This document shows, piece by piece, positions 26,211-33,711 of a DNA stretch of 35,241 nucleotides. This stretch comes from PALSA-607 sp036510735. GTDB taxonomy: Bacteria > Actinomycetota > Actinomycetes > Acidothermales > Acidothermaceae. The position numbers were made by a program, and so were the translations under genes. The stretch spans positions 1 to 35,241 of the forward strand of contig DATCDK010000014.1 in NCBI GenBank assembly GCA_036510735.1. Direction: 5' to 3'. How positions within the stretch are numbered: position 1 is the first letter of the stretch; each line of letters opens with the position of its first letter. The notes under the pieces are model-generated. The model had not been told where the DNA came from. It searched no databases and saw only the letters and a list, made by a program, of their open reading frames with translations.

Positions 26211-26867
26211 GTGTATATCCCGGCGCACTTCGCTGCAGACGATCTCGAGCAGGTCGTGGCGTTCGTCGCGCACGTTGGCGCGGCCGACTTCGTCACGTTC
26301 GATGGCGCCGAGCTGACCGCGAGCTTGCTCCCGGTGATCTGGGATCGATCCGTTGGTGAGCACGGGCGGCTGCTTGCTCACCTCGCATTGGCCAATCAGC
26401 AGTGGGAAACGGCGCTGCCCGACGTGCCGGCGCTCGCGATCGTGCACGGCCTGCAGGCCTACATTTCTCCGACGTGGTACCCCTCGACCGCCGAGCATGG
26501 CCGCGTTGTGCCGACCTGGAACTACCAAGCCGTTCACTTCACCGGCGTACTGACCTTTCACCCGGACGCCGAGTGGCTGCGGGGCGTCGTCAAACAACTG
26601 ACCGACAAGTACGAAGCGCATCGCCCGGACCGCTGGTACGTCGAGGACGCGCCCGACGCATACATCGAGGGTCAACTACGCGGGATCGTCGGCGTCGAGA
26701 TGACGATCACCAAGGTCGAGGCGAAGAACAAGCTGAGCCAAAATCGCAGCGTGGCCGACCAACTGGGCGCCATCGAGGGCCTGCTGAGCGAGCCTGATTC
26801 GCAGGCCGAAGAGATCGCCGCGGTGATGCACGCTCGCATTGCGGAGCAGGTCTCCGAAGAAGGCTAG
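26211..26867 (+). CDS. PaiB-like FMN-binding protein
   Basis: A protein of about 218 residues of the PaiB / FMN-binding negative transcriptional regulator family, with a split-barrel flavin-binding fold. Family features seen are the start VYIPAHFAADD, SPTWYPSTAEHGRVVPTWNY, the VHFTGVLTF strand and GQLRGIVGVEMTITKVEAKN, then LSQNRS. I chose the GTG at 26211 because the family begins with M-Y-I-P-A-H-F; a GTG at 26187 is possible. Whether it regulates transcription here is unknown. It converges with the HIT gene, and the two stop codons share the palindrome CTAG (26864-26867). Confidence 0.85.
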   Translation: MYIPAHFAADDLEQVVAFVAHVGAADFVTFDGAELTASLLPVIWDRSVGEHGRLLAHLALANQQWETALPDVPALAIVHGLQAYISPTWYPSTAEHGRVVPTWNYQAVHFTGVLTFHPDAEWLRGVVKQLTDKYEAHRPDRWYVEDAPDAYIEGQLRGIVGVEMTITKVEAKNKLSQNRSVADQLGAIEGLLSEPDSQAEEIAAVMHARIAEQVSEEG

Positions 26868-27427
26868 ACCTGCGGCCAGGCAGCAGCGAACAGCTCTCGC
26901 GTGTCGTGCAATAGCTGCGGCAGCACTCTGGTGTGACCGACAATCGGCATGAAGTTGGTGTCGCCTCCCCACCTCGGGACGACATGCTGATGCAGGTGAG
27001 CCGCAATGCCGGCGCCCGCGACAGACCCGAGATTCATGCCGACGTTGAATCCCTGCGCACTGCTGACGGCGCGGATCGTGGTGATGGCTCGTTGGGTAAA
27101 AGCCATGAACTCGGCCGCTTCGTCGACCTCGAGTTCGCTGATATCAGGCACATGCCGATACGGGACGACGAGCAGATGCCCCGCGTTGTAGGGGTAAAGG
27201 TTGAGCACGGCGTAAGTCAGAACACCGCGCGCAACGATAAGTGACTCGGCATCGGGCCGGGTCGGGATCAGGCAGAACGGGCAAACAGCCGGATCATTCG
27301 GATCCCCGGCTGGCTTCGACTCGCCGAGAATGTAGGCCATCCGGTGCGGCGTCCAGATGCGGTCGAGACCGTCAGGAATGCCCACAGCACCAGATACATC
27401 GATGTCGTCGGCTCCGTCTGTGCTCAC
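26864..27427 (-). CDS. HIT-domain protein, AP4A phosphorylase-like
   Basis: A 187-residue histidine-triad protein with HLHQHVVPR (His144, 146, 148), a CPFC motif near residue 49 and NLYPYNAGHLLVVPYRH. It matches the protein between thrS and pgsA in mycobacteria (Rv2613c), which is an AP4A phosphorylase. By analogy it would cleave diadenosine tetraphosphate, a by-product of tRNA synthetases such as the adjacent ThrRS. The GTG overlaps the thrS stop as GTGA. In many relatives it is followed directly by pgsA; here fusA2 and the PaiB gene lie between. Confidence 0.92.
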   Translation of the reverse strand: MSTDGADDIDVSGAVGIPDGLDRIWTPHRMAYILGESKPAGDPNDPAVCPFCLIPTRPDAESLIVARGVLTYAVLNLYPYNAGHLLVVPYRHVPDISELEVDEAAEFMAFTQRAITTIRAVSSAQGFNVGMNLGSVAGAGIAAHLHQHVVPRWGGDTNFMPIVGHTRVLPQLLHDTRELFAAAWPQV

Positions 27428-29421
27428 ACCTGCACCCGTCGCTCGATGGCGTCACGGATCTCGGCAACTGCGTCCGCGATCGCGACCCCGTTCTTCTGGG
27501 TGCCGTCGCGATACCGGAATGACACTGCGCCCGCGGCGACATCATCGTCACCGGCGATCAGCATGAACGGCACCTTTTGTTTCTGCGCATTGCGAATCTT
27601 CTTCTGCATCCGGTCGTCGGAATCATCAACCTCGAACCGCACGCCGACCGCACGCAGCGCCTCACCTACAGGGCCTTCGAGATACGGCACGTGCGTGTCG
27701 GTGATCGGGATGCCGACCGCCTGCACTGGCGCCAACCATGGCGGAAACGCGCCGGCGTAGTGCTCGGTCAGCACAGCGAAGAACCGCTCGATCGAACCGA
27801 ACAACGCGCGATGGATCATCACCGGACGGTGCCGCTCGCCGTCCGCGCCTTGGTATTCAAGCTCGAAGCGTTCCGGCAGGTTGAAGTCGACCTGGATGGT
27901 CGACATCTGCCAGGTGCGGCCGATCGCATCACGAGCCTGAACGGAGATCTTCGGCCCATAGAAGGCCGCACCGCCGGGATCGGGAACCAGTTCGAGACCC
28001 GACTCTGCAGCGACCTCGGCCAGCGTCGCTGTTGCGGTCTCCCAGACGTCGTCGTCACCCACGTACTTGTCGGGGTTTTTCGTCGAGAGTTCGAGGTAGA
28101 AGTCGTCGAGCCCGAAGTCACGCAGCAGTTCGAGCACGAACGTGAGCAACTTGCGCAGCTCGTCGCGCATGTCCTCGACCGTGGTGAAGATGTGCGCGTC
28201 GTCCTGCGTCATGCCGCGCACCCGGGTGAGGCCGTGGATCACACCCGACTTCTCGTAGCGGTACACCGTGCCGAACTCGAACATTCGTAGCGGGAGTTCG
28301 CGATACGACCGACCGCGGGCCCGGTAGATCAAGATGTGCATCGGGCAGTTCATCGGTTTGAGGTAGTAGTTGGTACCGCCATCGAGCTCCATGGGCGGAT
28401 ACATGCCGTCGGAATACCAATCGAGATGGCCGGAGATCTCGTAGAGCTTGCCCTTGGTGATGTGCGGAGTGTTGACGAACTCGTACCCGGCTTCGAGGTG
28501 CTTCGCGCGGGAGTAGTCCTCCATCTCCTTGCGGATCACGCCGCCCTTGGGGTGGAAGACCGCGAGCCCGGACCCCAGCTCGTCGGGGAAACTGAAGAGG
28601 TCGAGCTCGAGCCCGAGCTTGCGGTGGTCGCGCTTCTCGGCCTCAACCAACATCGCGAGGTAGGCCTTGAGCGCGTCGCGCGATTCCCAAGCGGTGCCAT
28701 AGATCCGTTGAAGCTGTGGGTTCTTCTCACTGCCCCGCCAATACGCCGCGGCGCTGCGCATCAGCTTCAACGCGGGGATCGCTCGGGTACTGGGAATGTG
28801 CGGACCTCGACAGAGGTCCTTCCACGCAAGCGTTCCGTCGCGCCGAATGTTGTCGTAAACGGTCAGCTCGCTGCCGCCGACCTCGACGCTCTCGTCGTCG
28901 GCCGTGCCACCCTTCAGACCGATCAGCTCGAGCTTGAACGGCTCATCAGCGAGTTCGACGCGCGCGTCCTCGTCGCCGACCACCCGACGCCTGAAGATCT
29001 GGTCTTCCTTGACGATCTCGAACATCCGCTTTTCGATCCGCGCGAGGTCGTCGGGCGCGAACGGCTGGTGTGGCGCGAAGTCGTAGTAGAAGCCGTTCTC
29101 GATCGGTGGCCCGATCCCGAGCAACGTGCCGGGAAATAGATCCTGCACGGCCTGCGCCATCACATGGGCACTGGAGTGGCGCAGGATCGAGCGGCCGTCC
29201 GCAGAATCGATCGGTACGGCCTCGATGACGTCGCCATCACAGACGACAGCCGCCAGATCACGCAGCTCGCCGTTGATCCTGGCCGCGACAGTGCTGCGAT
29301 CAGGTCCACGGTCACCACTGTCACCACTGTCACCACTGTCACCAGCGAGGAGATCGCCCGCCGTCGTATCCGCGGGCACGCGACGAGCGGCGCCAGCGAC
29401 GGTGACGGTGATCTCGGACAC
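27424..29421 (-). CDS. thrS: Threonyl-tRNA synthetase
   Basis: A class II synthetase of about 665 residues that charges tRNA-Thr. The N-terminal TGS domain is followed by the editing domain (ILRHSSAHVMAQAVQDLFPG). In the catalytic domain the zinc-binding Cys is in KPMNCPMHILIYR, motif 2 is MFEFGTVYRYEKSG and motif 3 is HRALFGSIERF. The anticodon-binding domain is C-terminal. I chose the GTG at 29421 because AGGGAG lies five bases upstream; an ATG six codons earlier is possible. A GDS repeat sits inside the TGS domain (29311-29343). Confidence 0.96.
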   Translation of the reverse strand: MSEITVTVAGAARRVPADTTAGDLLAGDSGDSGDSGDRGPDRSTVAARINGELRDLAAVVCDGDVIEAVPIDSADGRSILRHSSAHVMAQAVQDLFPGTLLGIGPPIENGFYYDFAPHQPFAPDDLARIEKRMFEIVKEDQIFRRRVVGDEDARVELADEPFKLELIGLKGGTADDESVEVGGSELTVYDNIRRDGTLAWKDLCRGPHIPSTRAIPALKLMRSAAAYWRGSEKNPQLQRIYGTAWESRDALKAYLAMLVEAEKRDHRKLGLELDLFSFPDELGSGLAVFHPKGGVIRKEMEDYSRAKHLEAGYEFVNTPHITKGKLYEISGHLDWYSDGMYPPMELDGGTNYYLKPMNCPMHILIYRARGRSYRELPLRMFEFGTVYRYEKSGVIHGLTRVRGMTQDDAHIFTTVEDMRDELRKLLTFVLELLRDFGLDDFYLELSTKNPDKYVGDDDVWETATATLAEVAAESGLELVPDPGGAAFYGPKISVQARDAIGRTWQMSTIQVDFNLPERFELEYQGADGERHRPVMIHRALFGSIERFFAVLTEHYAGAFPPWLAPVQAVGIPITDTHVPYLEGPVGEALRAVGVRFEVDDSDDRMQKKIRNAQKQKVPFMLIAGDDDVAAGAVSFRYRDGTQKNGVAIADAVAEIRDAIERRVQV
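29311..29343. repeat. 9-bp repeat CCACTGTCA in the thrS TGS domain
   Basis: Three to four tandem copies of a 9-base unit encode GDSGDSGDSGD in a loop of the TGS domain. Repeat-number change would keep the frame. Confidence 0.85.
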
Positions 29422-29435
29422 GAAGGCTCCCTGAG

Positions 29436-29460
29436 GCATCGGAGGATGAGGCTCCGATGC
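29436..29460 (-). promoter_or_regulatory. 9-bp perfect hairpin in the thrS leader
   Basis: GCATCGGAG and CTCCGATGC flank a 7-base loop, just upstream of the chosen thrS start and 10 bases after the stop of the next gene. It has no T-tract. It could terminate the upstream transcript or act in the thrS leader. It shows none of the T-box sequence hallmarks. Confidence 0.45.
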
Positions 29461-29469
29461 TAGCGAGCC

Positions 29470-29820
29470 TTAGGAGAGCGGTGCCGGCAGTTGATCCGCG
29501 GGCGCGCGGTCGGCCGACGATGGGAAGGCCGGCAGCAGCACGCTGCGCTTCAGTTCCGACCTCATGACCCCCGACGTGCTCATGCCCGACCGGCCGGCGA
29601 GAAACTCCACCGCGTGCCGAACCGAGCGACGGGCCTCAGCCAACGTGGGCGCCGACAACCGATGGACGACGGCGAGGTCGGCATTGCCCGAGGCAACCAC
29701 GGTGAACATGCAGGCCCACCCGTCGGACTCTGATGCCCTTAAACGGGTATGACGGGCAACGACCTGCCCGACTCCTGGCAAATCGAACTCGTCAACAACC
29801 GCTCCGGCTTCCACGCGCAT
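29470..29820 (-). CDS. Hypothetical protein upstream of thrS
   Basis: A 116-residue open frame starting at ATG 29820 (MRVEAGAVVDEFDLPGVGQV). It has the composition of a real soluble protein, with alternating beta-like stretches (ACMFTVVASGNADLAVVHRL) and a helix (LAEARRSVRHAVEFLAG). I do not recognise a family. No convincing Shine-Dalgarno sequence is seen. It lies 48 bases upstream of thrS on the same strand and could be co-transcribed with it. A chance open frame cannot be excluded. Confidence 0.55.
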   Translation of the reverse strand: MRVEAGAVVDEFDLPGVGQVVARHTRLRASESDGWACMFTVVASGNADLAVVHRLSAPTLAEARRSVRHAVEFLAGRSGMSTSGVMRSELKRSVLLPAFPSSADRAPADQLPAPLS

Positions 29821-29923
29821 CCCAAGATCATGGCTTCGATGCCTGGAGCGCGATAGCGCCCGTTTGGGCTAGTCCCCTCGTCGTTCGTACCGCCCGCAGC
29901 GACATGAACTTGCAAGGCCCGGT

Positions 29924-30067
29924 ATGGCGAGCGACCAGCCCGCACACCGACCCGTGCTGGAGGTTCTCCAGTCCGCAACCGCCGGCTTGCGCGACATCGT
30001 CGACGGTGTTCGCGTTGTGACTGTCGATGCGACTCTGGGTCTCGATACGCCGGATGATCATGATTGA
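29924..30067 (+). CDS. Possible small acidic protein, 47 residues
   Basis: A short open frame starting MASDQPAHRPVLEVLQSATA and ending in an acidic TPDDHD tail. AAGG lies about seven bases upstream of the ATG, and a hairpin (30075-30098) follows the stop closely, as expected for a small transcribed gene. The middle (LRDIVDGVRVVTVDA) has plausible protein-like hydrophobic spacing. No family is recognised. It overlaps non-conserved frames on the other strand. Confidence 0.35.
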   Translation: MASDQPAHRPVLEVLQSATAGLRDIVDGVRVVTVDATLGLDTPDDHD

Positions 30068-30074
30068 TACCCGT

Positions 30075-30098
30075 TTCTCTGGAGGTGTCTCCAGTGAA
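30075..30098. terminator. Hairpin after the small plus-strand frame
   Basis: CTGGAG-GTGT-CTCCAG, extended by TTC/GAA past one mismatch. It starts eight bases after the TGA at 30065-30067. No T-tract. Confidence 0.5.
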
Positions 30099-30163
30099 CG
30101 GCGCCCGACTCTAAGGGGCTAGGGACGTTCGGCCGCGTGCCTCGGGACTCTCGGCGGGATTTC

Positions 30164-30221
30164 GGGCCAATGCCCTTCCTTGGACTGCTTCGCTTTACGT
30201 CCTTCGGAAGGCCATTGGCCC
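30164..30221. repeat. Long 16-bp inverted repeat
   Basis: GGGCCAATGCCCTTCC (30164-30179) pairs with GGAAGGCCATTGGCCC (30206-30221) with one mismatch, leaving a 26-base loop that itself holds GGAC/GTCC. This is the strongest stem of the region. Confidence 0.8.
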
Positions 30222-30277
30222 TCCGTCCCTTTCCGTCTCAAGCGGTAGGCACGCGGCTCTCCGCTAGGTGACGAGGT

Positions 30278-30296
30278 CGTCGCTCGATGAGCGACG
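30278..30296 (-). terminator. Hairpin downstream of the lipoprotein gene
   Basis: CGTCGCTC and GAGCGACG with a 3-base loop, about 40 bases past the stop of the minus-strand lipoprotein gene. Probably its terminator; no T-tract. Confidence 0.5.
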
Positions 30297-30334
30297 TCAG
30301 TCTGGTGCGGTCGACGGTCGGCATCGCTGCGGCG

Positions 30335-31591
30335 TCAGCTGATTCGCAGCACGTGCAGGTCAGACCCACGAGCCAGGACGACGGTTGGGTAAGGCCCGGT
30401 GACCGTGCTCGCGATGGTGTCGTCGGGCAAGGCAAGCGGGTCACCGACGTTTCCGGTTGGCAACGAGAATCGGCGAAAGCATGCGGTTTGGTTCGCCGTG
30501 CAGACCCCCGTGTCGGAGTTGCCGACCACGAAGAGGCCGCTGGCCGTGACGGCGAGCGGCTCGTCAGCCGAGAAGTTGGTCTGCGCTACCGGGCCGACCA
30601 GCGTGGTCGCGTCATAGGTATTGAGCTGCGCGTCGAGGCCCTGCCCCGCGTCGTGCTGCACGATGACCTGACCGCCGACGACAGCGACCGCTTGGATCGC
30701 CGACGGCCCGGACAGCTGGAGATTGACCTGCTGGTTGGTCGGCGCCGTGGTTGTGGCGCCGGCGTTGGTCTGTTGCACCAACTCACTGCTCTGTTTGGTC
30801 ACGTAGTAGACGCTCGACGGCCCGGCGGCGATGGAGAAAGCGCCCGAAAAGCCGGTCACCGAACGCACCGCAGAGGCCGACGACGAGTCGAGCTCGACGA
30901 GACCGTCCGGTGCGTCTGGCGAGTTGCCGTCGGATGCCGTCGACAAACCCCAAACCTTCGTGCCGGCAACCACCAGCTGGATCAGCGTGCCGGGCAATGC
31001 GGTGTTCCAGGTGTGCGTCACGTTGCCGGTGGTTCTGCTGTACGCCGTGACGGTCTGCCCTACACCGACGTACAGGTTCGCGGCATCGACAGCGAGTGCG
31101 GTGACCGGGCCTTTCACATGTTCGGCGATCCCCGCCGGCCCGGCGCCATCAACGACCCAGATGATCTGCGGTGAAGCGGGCTTTCCAGCCACGAAGATCG
31201 CACCATCGGGACCCTGCGCGACGGTCAGGCCGGTCTCCGCCGACGAGAACGCGCCCTTGATGGCCACGTCGGCGAACAGGGTCAGCGCTCCGGTCGGGCC
31301 GGGCGTAGGTAAGGCGTTGGAGCTGGACGCCGCGGGTAGCTGCGTCGGGAGCGCCCCGGCCGACCCCGCCGGCGCTGACGCGCCCGGCGATGCGACGGAC
31401 GACGGCGGCTCGGGATTCGTCGTAGCTGGCGTCGACGCCGCTGTCGACGACCCGGCGCTTGCTTGCGGTGCGCTGACCGACGAGGTGACGGGCGCGGACG
31501 GGCCGCCGGAGTGCGAGGCGATGCAAGCCGTGCTGGTGAGAGCCAGCGCAGCAACGCCACAGCCGGTTGCCACGGCCCGGCGAACGCTCAC
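30335..31591 (-). CDS. Secreted beta-propeller lipoprotein
   Basis: A 418-residue exported protein. The N-terminus MSVRRAVATGCGVAALALTS followed by TAC is a signal peptide with a probable lipobox Cys at 23, although the residue at -3 is Ser rather than the usual Leu. Residues about 25-95 form a Ser/Pro/Ala-rich linker. The rest consists of repeated beta-rich units (GAIFVAGKPASPQIIWVVDG, LYVGVGQTVTAYSRTTGN, VYYVTKQSSELVQQ, GLFVVGNSDTG) that look like PQQ/WD-type propeller blades. The start is GTG at 31591. The ligand is unknown. It is divergent from the GGDEF-EAL gene, sharing a 200-base promoter region. Confidence 0.8.
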   Translation of the reverse strand: MSVRRAVATGCGVAALALTSTACIASHSGGPSAPVTSSVSAPQASAGSSTAASTPATTNPEPPSSVASPGASAPAGSAGALPTQLPAASSSNALPTPGPTGALTLFADVAIKGAFSSAETGLTVAQGPDGAIFVAGKPASPQIIWVVDGAGPAGIAEHVKGPVTALAVDAANLYVGVGQTVTAYSRTTGNVTHTWNTALPGTLIQLVVAGTKVWGLSTASDGNSPDAPDGLVELDSSSASAVRSVTGFSGAFSIAAGPSSVYYVTKQSSELVQQTNAGATTTAPTNQQVNLQLSGPSAIQAVAVVGGQVIVQHDAGQGLDAQLNTYDATTLVGPVAQTNFSADEPLAVTASGLFVVGNSDTGVCTANQTACFRRFSLPTGNVGDPLALPDDTIASTVTGPYPTVVLARGSDLHVLRIS

Positions 31592-31697
31592 CCTGGAAGC
31601 GCGGAAGGTTTCGATGGCACAGATCCTGGCACGACCGCAACGCGACGCTGAGCCTCGCCGGCCGTACCGCCAAGCGCCGTGCCCGGATTGCGAACAT

Positions 31698-31705
31698 GCC
31701 GATAA
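31698..31705 (+). promoter_or_regulatory. Possible sigma-28-type -10 GCCGATAA
   Basis: An exact match to the FliA/WhiG -10 octamer, 86 bases upstream of the GGDEF-EAL start. No TAAA -35 element is seen at the expected spacing. A near match (GCCGATAC) lies upstream of the HD-GYP gene at 33658. Low support. Confidence 0.2.
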
Positions 31706-31791
31706 GCCGATCCGTTTGGCCAGTTTGTGAAGTATTACCCTGGGTAGCAGTCCGGCTACAGACCGATGCCCGGTCAGGCAGGAGAATCCCC

Positions 31792-33594
31792 ATGTCCGCG
31801 CACGACCCCATTCAGCGCGCGGAGCCGAGGAACGTCGCAGACCTAGCCGGCGTGCAAGCGATGACAGCGGACGCCGGCAGCGAGCACATCATCACTTTGC
31901 CGAGCGAGGATCGACTATTCCGGAGCTTCGTCGAGACCATGGCGGACGGCGCGGTCACCGTTTCGCCCGATGGCGTTGTGCTGTACGCCAATCAGGCTTT
32001 CGCTGATCTGGTTGCGCTCTCGAGCAAGTGGGTCGTCGGGCGTCCAGTACTTGAGTTCCTCAGCGAGGCGAGTCGCGCGCGGCTCGCCGACCTGATCGGG
32101 CCAAGACGTGGTGGCGGATCGGTCGAGGCGACCCTGATCACCAGCAGCGGCGAATCCGTGCCCGTCTGCATCAGCTCGTCGTCCGCGATCCGAACCGACG
32201 GCGACGAAATCACCTGCCTCACGGTCAGCGACCTCACTCGCGAGCGGCTGGCCGAGGCAACACTCGCGCATTCTGCGCAGCACGACGGACTCACTGACTT
32301 GCCCAACCGAACTTTGTTGACCGACCGACTACGGCATGCGCTCGAGCGACGACGCAGCGAGTCAACTGTCCTCGCCCTGTTGTTCTGCGACGTCGACGGC
32401 TTCAAGAACATCAACGACGAGTACGGCCATCAGATCGGTGATGACATGCTCCGCGTCGTCGCAGATCGGCTCAGTTCCGCCGTCCGCCCCGAGGACACCG
32501 TCGCGAGAATCGGCGGCGACGAGTTCGTCATTCTGTGCGAGAGTCTCGAGGACTTCAACGACGCCGCCACGATCGCCTACCGCGCGAGTGCCGCCGTCGC
32601 GGCTCCGATCGCGACAGGTCCGGCTGATCTCGAGATCACGGTCAGCATCGGCGTGGCCGTCGCGGCCGTCGGCGACGAAGTCACCGCAGACACGTTGCTG
32701 CGCGACGCCGACGAAGCCATGTACAAAGCAAAACGCCAAGGACCCAACGTGGTGGAGTTGTTCGACGAGCAGTTACGCGCAGCTGCGTCCTCCAGCCTGC
32801 GGTTACTTGCAGAAATGCGGCGCGCGGAAGGCGATCGCGAATTGCGGTTGCACTATCAACCCGTCTTGCAGCTGCACAACGAGACCGTGATCGGTGTCGA
32901 GGCCCTGATCCGCTGGCAGCACCCGACCCGGGGATTGGTGCAACCCGACGACTTCGTTCCGTTCGCGGAACGCAGCGGCTTGATCGTAGGCATCGGGGCG
33001 TGGGCTGTGCACGAGGCGTGCGAGCAGGCGGCAGTGTGGGGTGCGGATCGGCAGCTGCCCAATGCGCAGCTGACCATCTCGGTGAATGTGTCGGGACGGC
33101 AGCTCGCGAGGCGCGCCGGGTTGTTGCGAGCAGTGTCGTTAGCTCTCGACGAATCGGGAGTCGAGCCGACCTCGCTCGTTCTCGAGGTCACCGAGAGCGC
33201 GCTGATGGACGACGCCGAAGCAGCGTTGCGCGTGCTGACCGAGCTGAAGACGCTCGGCGTCCAAATCGCCATCGACGACTTCGGCACCGGCTACTCGTCA
33301 CTGGTCTATCTGAAGCGGTTCCCGGTCGACCTGATCAAGATCGATCGGTCCTTCGTCGCGGGTCTCGGCCGCGATCGCGAGGACGCCGCCATTGTTCGAA
33401 GCGTGATCGACCTCGCACACGCGCTCGGCATCGCGACGGTCGCTGAGGGAATCGAAACCCGGCGTCATCTTGCGATGTTGCAAGACCTGGGTTGCGCCTA
33501 CGGCCAGGGCTACTTGTGGAGCCCGCCCGTGCCGGCGGACCAGGCGGTGCTCTGGACCCGAGAAGGTGCGCAGGCGGCGTCCAGCGCCCAATAA
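31792..33594 (+). CDS. PAS-GGDEF-EAL cyclic-di-GMP enzyme
   Basis: A 600-residue protein starting at the ATG preceded by AGGAG seven bases upstream; the longer open frame from 31567 lacks support. Domains: PAS sensor (about 40-150, with ETMADGAVTVSPDGVVLYAN), GGDEF (about 160-325) and EAL (about 345-595). The GGDEF motif (241-245) is intact and preceded by an I-site RPED (232-235). The EAL domain keeps EAL (370-372), Asn432, Glu468, DDFGTGYSSL (495-504), Lys516, Glu552 and Gln572. Both synthesis and breakdown of c-di-GMP are therefore plausible. No TM segment is seen, so it should be cytosolic. The HD-GYP gene follows 117 bases later. Confidence 0.95.
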   Translation: MSAHDPIQRAEPRNVADLAGVQAMTADAGSEHIITLPSEDRLFRSFVETMADGAVTVSPDGVVLYANQAFADLVALSSKWVVGRPVLEFLSEASRARLADLIGPRRGGGSVEATLITSSGESVPVCISSSSAIRTDGDEITCLTVSDLTRERLAEATLAHSAQHDGLTDLPNRTLLTDRLRHALERRRSESTVLALLFCDVDGFKNINDEYGHQIGDDMLRVVADRLSSAVRPEDTVARIGGDEFVILCESLEDFNDAATIAYRASAAVAAPIATGPADLEITVSIGVAVAAVGDEVTADTLLRDADEAMYKAKRQGPNVVELFDEQLRAAASSSLRLLAEMRRAEGDRELRLHYQPVLQLHNETVIGVEALIRWQHPTRGLVQPDDFVPFAERSGLIVGIGAWAVHEACEQAAVWGADRQLPNAQLTISVNVSGRQLARRAGLLRAVSLALDESGVEPTSLVLEVTESALMDDAEAALRVLTELKTLGVQIAIDDFGTGYSSLVYLKRFPVDLIKIDRSFVAGLGRDREDAAIVRSVIDLAHALGIATVAEGIETRRHLAMLQDLGCAYGQGYLWSPPVPADQAVLWTREGAQAASSAQ

Positions 33595-33657
33595 CCACGA
33601 CGCGCATCTGCCCGACAGCGGTCGGCTATTTGGCGCCTGCGGGCCGTTCCCTCACCT

Positions 33658-33665
33658 GCCGATAC
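33658..33665 (+). promoter_or_regulatory. Near match to sigma-28-type -10 (GCCGATAC)
   Basis: Seven of eight bases match GCCGATAA, 46 bases upstream of the HD-GYP ATG. No TAAA element at the right spacing. Reported because the GGDEF-EAL gene has a similar octamer upstream. Confidence 0.15.
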
Positions 33666-33711
33666 AGACGTGACAGCTCTCATTCGGCATACACAGTGGC
33701 TTGGCGGGTGC

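Larger units (their letters stand above)
30068..30334. other. Non-coding, hairpin-rich intergenic region
   Basis: 267 bases with no convincing reading frame on either strand. It contains several inverted repeats: 30075-30098, 30164-30221, a weaker one at 30241-30265 (AGCGG/CCGCT) and 30278-30296. It may be a structured RNA or terminators for genes on both sides. No known riboswitch or 6C-type motif is recognised. Confidence 0.6.

Noticed and set aside
29436..30334. T-box riboswitch upstream of thrS
   Set aside because: No T-box sequence or specifier-loop hallmark is visible, and another gene lies between most of the region and thrS.
30287..31174. Plus-strand 295-residue frame opposite the lipoprotein
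   Set aside because: The minus-strand frame has a signal peptide and propeller-like repeats; the plus-strand frame has no protein-like pattern.
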